Shown here one piece after another: positions 61,983-64,000 of a stretch of DNA of 64,000 nt. Source of the DNA: DASQBT01 sp963782495 (lineage in GTDB: Bacteria; Pseudomonadota; Gammaproteobacteria; Burkholderiales; Thiobacillaceae); the NCBI GenBank assembly GCA_963782495.1, contig CAWAJU010000009.1:310001-374000 (forward strand), given 5' to 3'. The notes under the pieces were generated by a model that searched no databases, had not been told where the DNA came from, and saw only the letters and a list, made by a program, of their open reading frames with translations. The translations under genes were made by a program, and so were the position numbers. Numbering within the stretch: the first letter of the stretch is position 1; every line of letters starts with the position of its first letter.

Positions 61983-63329
61983 ATGACTCAAACGTCAAGC
62001 GGCGACCCTGGGTCGCAAGGACAGGTGGTAGATGTACTCGTCATAGGTGGCGGGCCAGGCGGAACAAGCGCTGCAGCCCTGCTTGCAGATCGGGGTTTTC
62101 ACGTGGTATTGCTGGAAAAGGACAGGCATCCGCGCTTTCACATTGGCGAGTCACTGCTTCCGGCCAATCTGCCGCTGCTCGAAAAATTGGGTGTGGCTGA
62201 TGAAGTGCGCGCCATAGGCATGGAAAAATGGGGGGCCGAATTTGTCTCCCCCTGGCACAAACAAAGCACGCAAACTTTTGAGTTTGCCGAAGCCTGGGAC
62301 AAATCCATGCCCATGGCTTACCAAGTGCGGCGTTCCGAATTCGATCACATCCTAATCCGCAATGCTGCGGCCAAGGGCGCAAAAGTGATCGAGGGCTGCA
62401 CAGTTCACGACGCACAATTTCTACCCGGCGGGCAGTGGGCGAAGATACGTGCCGAGCACGATGATGGCACAAGTTCGAACTGGACCGCACGCTATGTCAT
62501 CGATGCATCGGGCCGGGATACCTTCCTTGCAGGCCGCTTCAAGTCCAAGCAGCGCAATGCAAGACACACCAGCGCGGCGATCTTCGCCCACTATTCGGGG
62601 ACCAGACGGCTTGATGGAAAGTTACAGGGCAACATCAGCATTTTCTGGTTCGACCACGGCTGGTTCTGGTTCATACCGCTGGCCGACGGCACCACCAGCG
62701 TAGGCACGGTGGTCTGGCCGTATTATCTGAAAACTCGCAACACGACGCTTGAACAGTTTTTCGACGAGACCATCGCCTTGTCGCCCGAACTGTCGGCACG
62801 ACTCAAGGACGCCAATCGGGTCAGTACAGTACAGGCCACCGGCAACTTTTCCTACAGCAGCAACCATTCATGCGGCCCAGGCCACTTCATCATTGGCGAT
62901 GCCTTCGCCTTCATCGACCCGGTATTTTCATCGGGTGTGATGCTGGCCATGCAGGGTGGCTTTGCCGCTGCGGACGCAGTGGAAACCTGCCTGCGCGAAC
63001 CGCAGAAGGTGGCGGAGGCTCAGGCACAGTTTGACCGCATCGTCCGTCATGGGCCGCGCGAGTTTTCGTGGTTCATCTACCGGGTAAACCACCCCACCAT
63101 GCGTGACCTGTTCATGGATCCGCGCAACATCTTCAGGGTCAAGGAAGCACTGCTCTCGGTACTGGCGGGTGATATTTTCGGCAAAACCCCAATCTGGACT
63201 TCGGTTCGTCTGCTCAAGGGAATCTACTACCTTTCCTGCCTGCGACATTTCGGCCGCAGCCTGCAGGCCCGCGCCCGGCGCAAGCGTCAGATCAGACCGG
63301 AAGAATTACAGGGAGTGACCAGTGCCTGA
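61983..63329 (+). CDS. FAD-dependent halogenase-like oxidoreductase
   Basis: 448 aa; GGAGGG before the ATG. VLVIGGGPGGTSAAALLADR is the FAD site, HIGESLLPANLPLLEKLG and WFWFIPLADG (the WxWxIP motif) are marks of flavin halogenases. VIDASGRDTFLAGRFK and GDAFAFIDPVFSSGVML complete the fold. Xanthomonadin is brominated and its cluster has such an enzyme. Whether this one halogenates or only oxidises is not settled. Confidence 0.8.
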   Translation: MTQTSSGDPGSQGQVVDVLVIGGGPGGTSAAALLADRGFHVVLLEKDRHPRFHIGESLLPANLPLLEKLGVADEVRAIGMEKWGAEFVSPWHKQSTQTFEFAEAWDKSMPMAYQVRRSEFDHILIRNAAAKGAKVIEGCTVHDAQFLPGGQWAKIRAEHDDGTSSNWTARYVIDASGRDTFLAGRFKSKQRNARHTSAAIFAHYSGTRRLDGKLQGNISIFWFDHGWFWFIPLADGTTSVGTVVWPYYLKTRNTTLEQFFDETIALSPELSARLKDANRVSTVQATGNFSYSSNHSCGPGHFIIGDAFAFIDPVFSSGVMLAMQGGFAAADAVETCLREPQKVAEAQAQFDRIVRHGPREFSWFIYRVNHPTMRDLFMDPRNIFRVKEALLSVLAGDIFGKTPIWTSVRLLKGIYYLSCLRHFGRSLQARARRKRQIRPEELQGVTSA

Positions 63330-64000
63330 GGAAGGCGATAGTCTGCTGCATTTGCATTACTTGTCCGGATCAACGCTGGATGCACCGCCGCCTGAAGGGG
63401 TCTGGCTGGGAGGGGCCTGCTTTGGCGCCTGCCGTTGTCGCGCCGGTACGGACGCCCCACCGCTTGCCCACATGCAATTGACGCCGCTAATGATCAATGA
63501 CACGCCCGTGATTGAATGTATGGAGGCATGGGCAGTTTCTGGCCCGGTGCGTCAAGGGCATCATGACGAATTAACCTGGCGTTGTAATGACTCATGGTGG
63601 TTTGGCGTCATCCAGCTTGACGAATTTTCCCTGCGGGATGTGTCCGGCTCAGACACATTGCTGCAGAAAGCCACTCGTCACGCTTACGGCCTCCTCTTCG
63701 AAGCGATGGCGGCACAAGGTTTTGCCAATCTGGTGAGAATATGGAACCACATTGCCGACATCACTGTGGACAGTGATGGACTGGAGCGTTACCGGCAGTT
63801 CAATATTGGTCGTCAGGATATCTTTCTCGCCCACGGCCGCAGGCTGGAAGGCAAAAGCGTGCCGGCGGCAAGCGCGCTGGGCGCTGCATCGCACGCGCCG
63901 CTTGTGCTGTATGCCCTGGCATCGCGAAGACCGGTCAAGGCAATCGAAAATCCACGTCAGGTCAGCGCCTATTGCTATCCGTCGGACTATGGACCGCGCA
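63323..64000 (+). CDS. Chorismatase, XanB2/Hyg5-like (3-hydroxybenzoate synthase), cut by window end
   Basis: 226 codons are visible from a GTG at 63323, with GGGAG eight bases upstream, to the window end. The gene overlaps the halogenase stop. VRIWNHIADI, LERYRQFNIGRQDIF, VPAASALG and IENPRQVSAYCYPSDYGPR match the chorismatase family (FkbO/Hyg5/XanB2), which hydrolyse chorismate. XanB2-type members make 3-hydroxybenzoate, the starter of xanthomonadin. The C-terminal catalytic part lies outside. Confidence 0.82.

Noticed and set aside
1..64000. tRNA, rRNA and origin features
   Set aside because: No tRNA-like cloverleaf, rRNA segment or DnaA-box cluster was recognised by eye; a covariance search would settle this.

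Overview
The window looks like chromosomal DNA of a GC-rich betaproteobacterium. The basis is the mix of small-protein families (DUF1840, DUF5329, DUF3309, DUF2721, DUF1328, DUF2934, CsbD, BON), several Crp/Fnr-like regulators and a xanthomonadin/aryl-polyene type gene cluster. Nothing here fixes the genus. No rRNA, tRNA or CRISPR array was seen.

Layout. 1-10 kb: the 5' part of glgX (cut by the window edge), a slipin, a CDP-alcohol phosphatidyltransferase, small conserved genes, a REC-PAS-PAS-GGDEF-EAL protein, a CsbD protein and a phospholipase D/cardiolipin synthase-like lipoprotein. 10-12.5 kb: a BON protein with a secreted partner, a MITE-like element and sodB. 12.9-17.8 kb: an overlapping four-gene MacAB/TolC-type efflux operon. 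18.0-19.7 kb: an IS1182-family element with a frameshifted transposase. 19.8-23.5 kb: a visibly less GC-rich two-gene unit, a reverse transcriptase followed by a GHKL ATPase with a PD-(D/E)xK-like nuclease end; this is the best candidate for an undescribed anti-phage type system. 23.9-50 kb: a long accessory region of envelope and stress genes: BON, CsbD, DUF2934, DUF1328, DUF3309, a desaturase, a cation/proton antiporter, an orphan CcoQ-like protein, four Crp/Fnr-like regulators in a mirror-image arrangement, a collagen-like lipoprotein, MipA, DUF3943 and duplicated secreted proteins. 50.4-51.4 kb: a decayed ISL3-family transposase. 51.4-64 kb: two divergent operons for a xanthomonadin-like aryl polyene, with acyl carrier protein, ketosynthase, two dehydratases, an acyl-activating enzyme, an acyltransferase, an RND/MMPL exporter, a LolA-like protein, an FAD halogenase-like enzyme and a chorismatase that runs off the window end.

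The most interesting non-coding signal is a 16-bp palindrome, TGTnCG-N4-CGnACA (equal to TGTnC-N6-GnACA, the spacing of Crp-type operators). About 18 good copies and 3 weaker ones lie between 1.7 and 48.1 kb, almost all 60-230 bp upstream of the stress and envelope genes and of the regulators themselves. None was found in the reverse transcriptase unit or the polyene cluster. I infer one regulon, probably read by one or more of the four Crp/Fnr paralogues encoded in its middle.

Three copies of a short inverted-repeat element (two of 267 bp, one of 52 bp) share the same ends. One sits in frame inside a DUF2721 gene and another touches the sodB stop codon.
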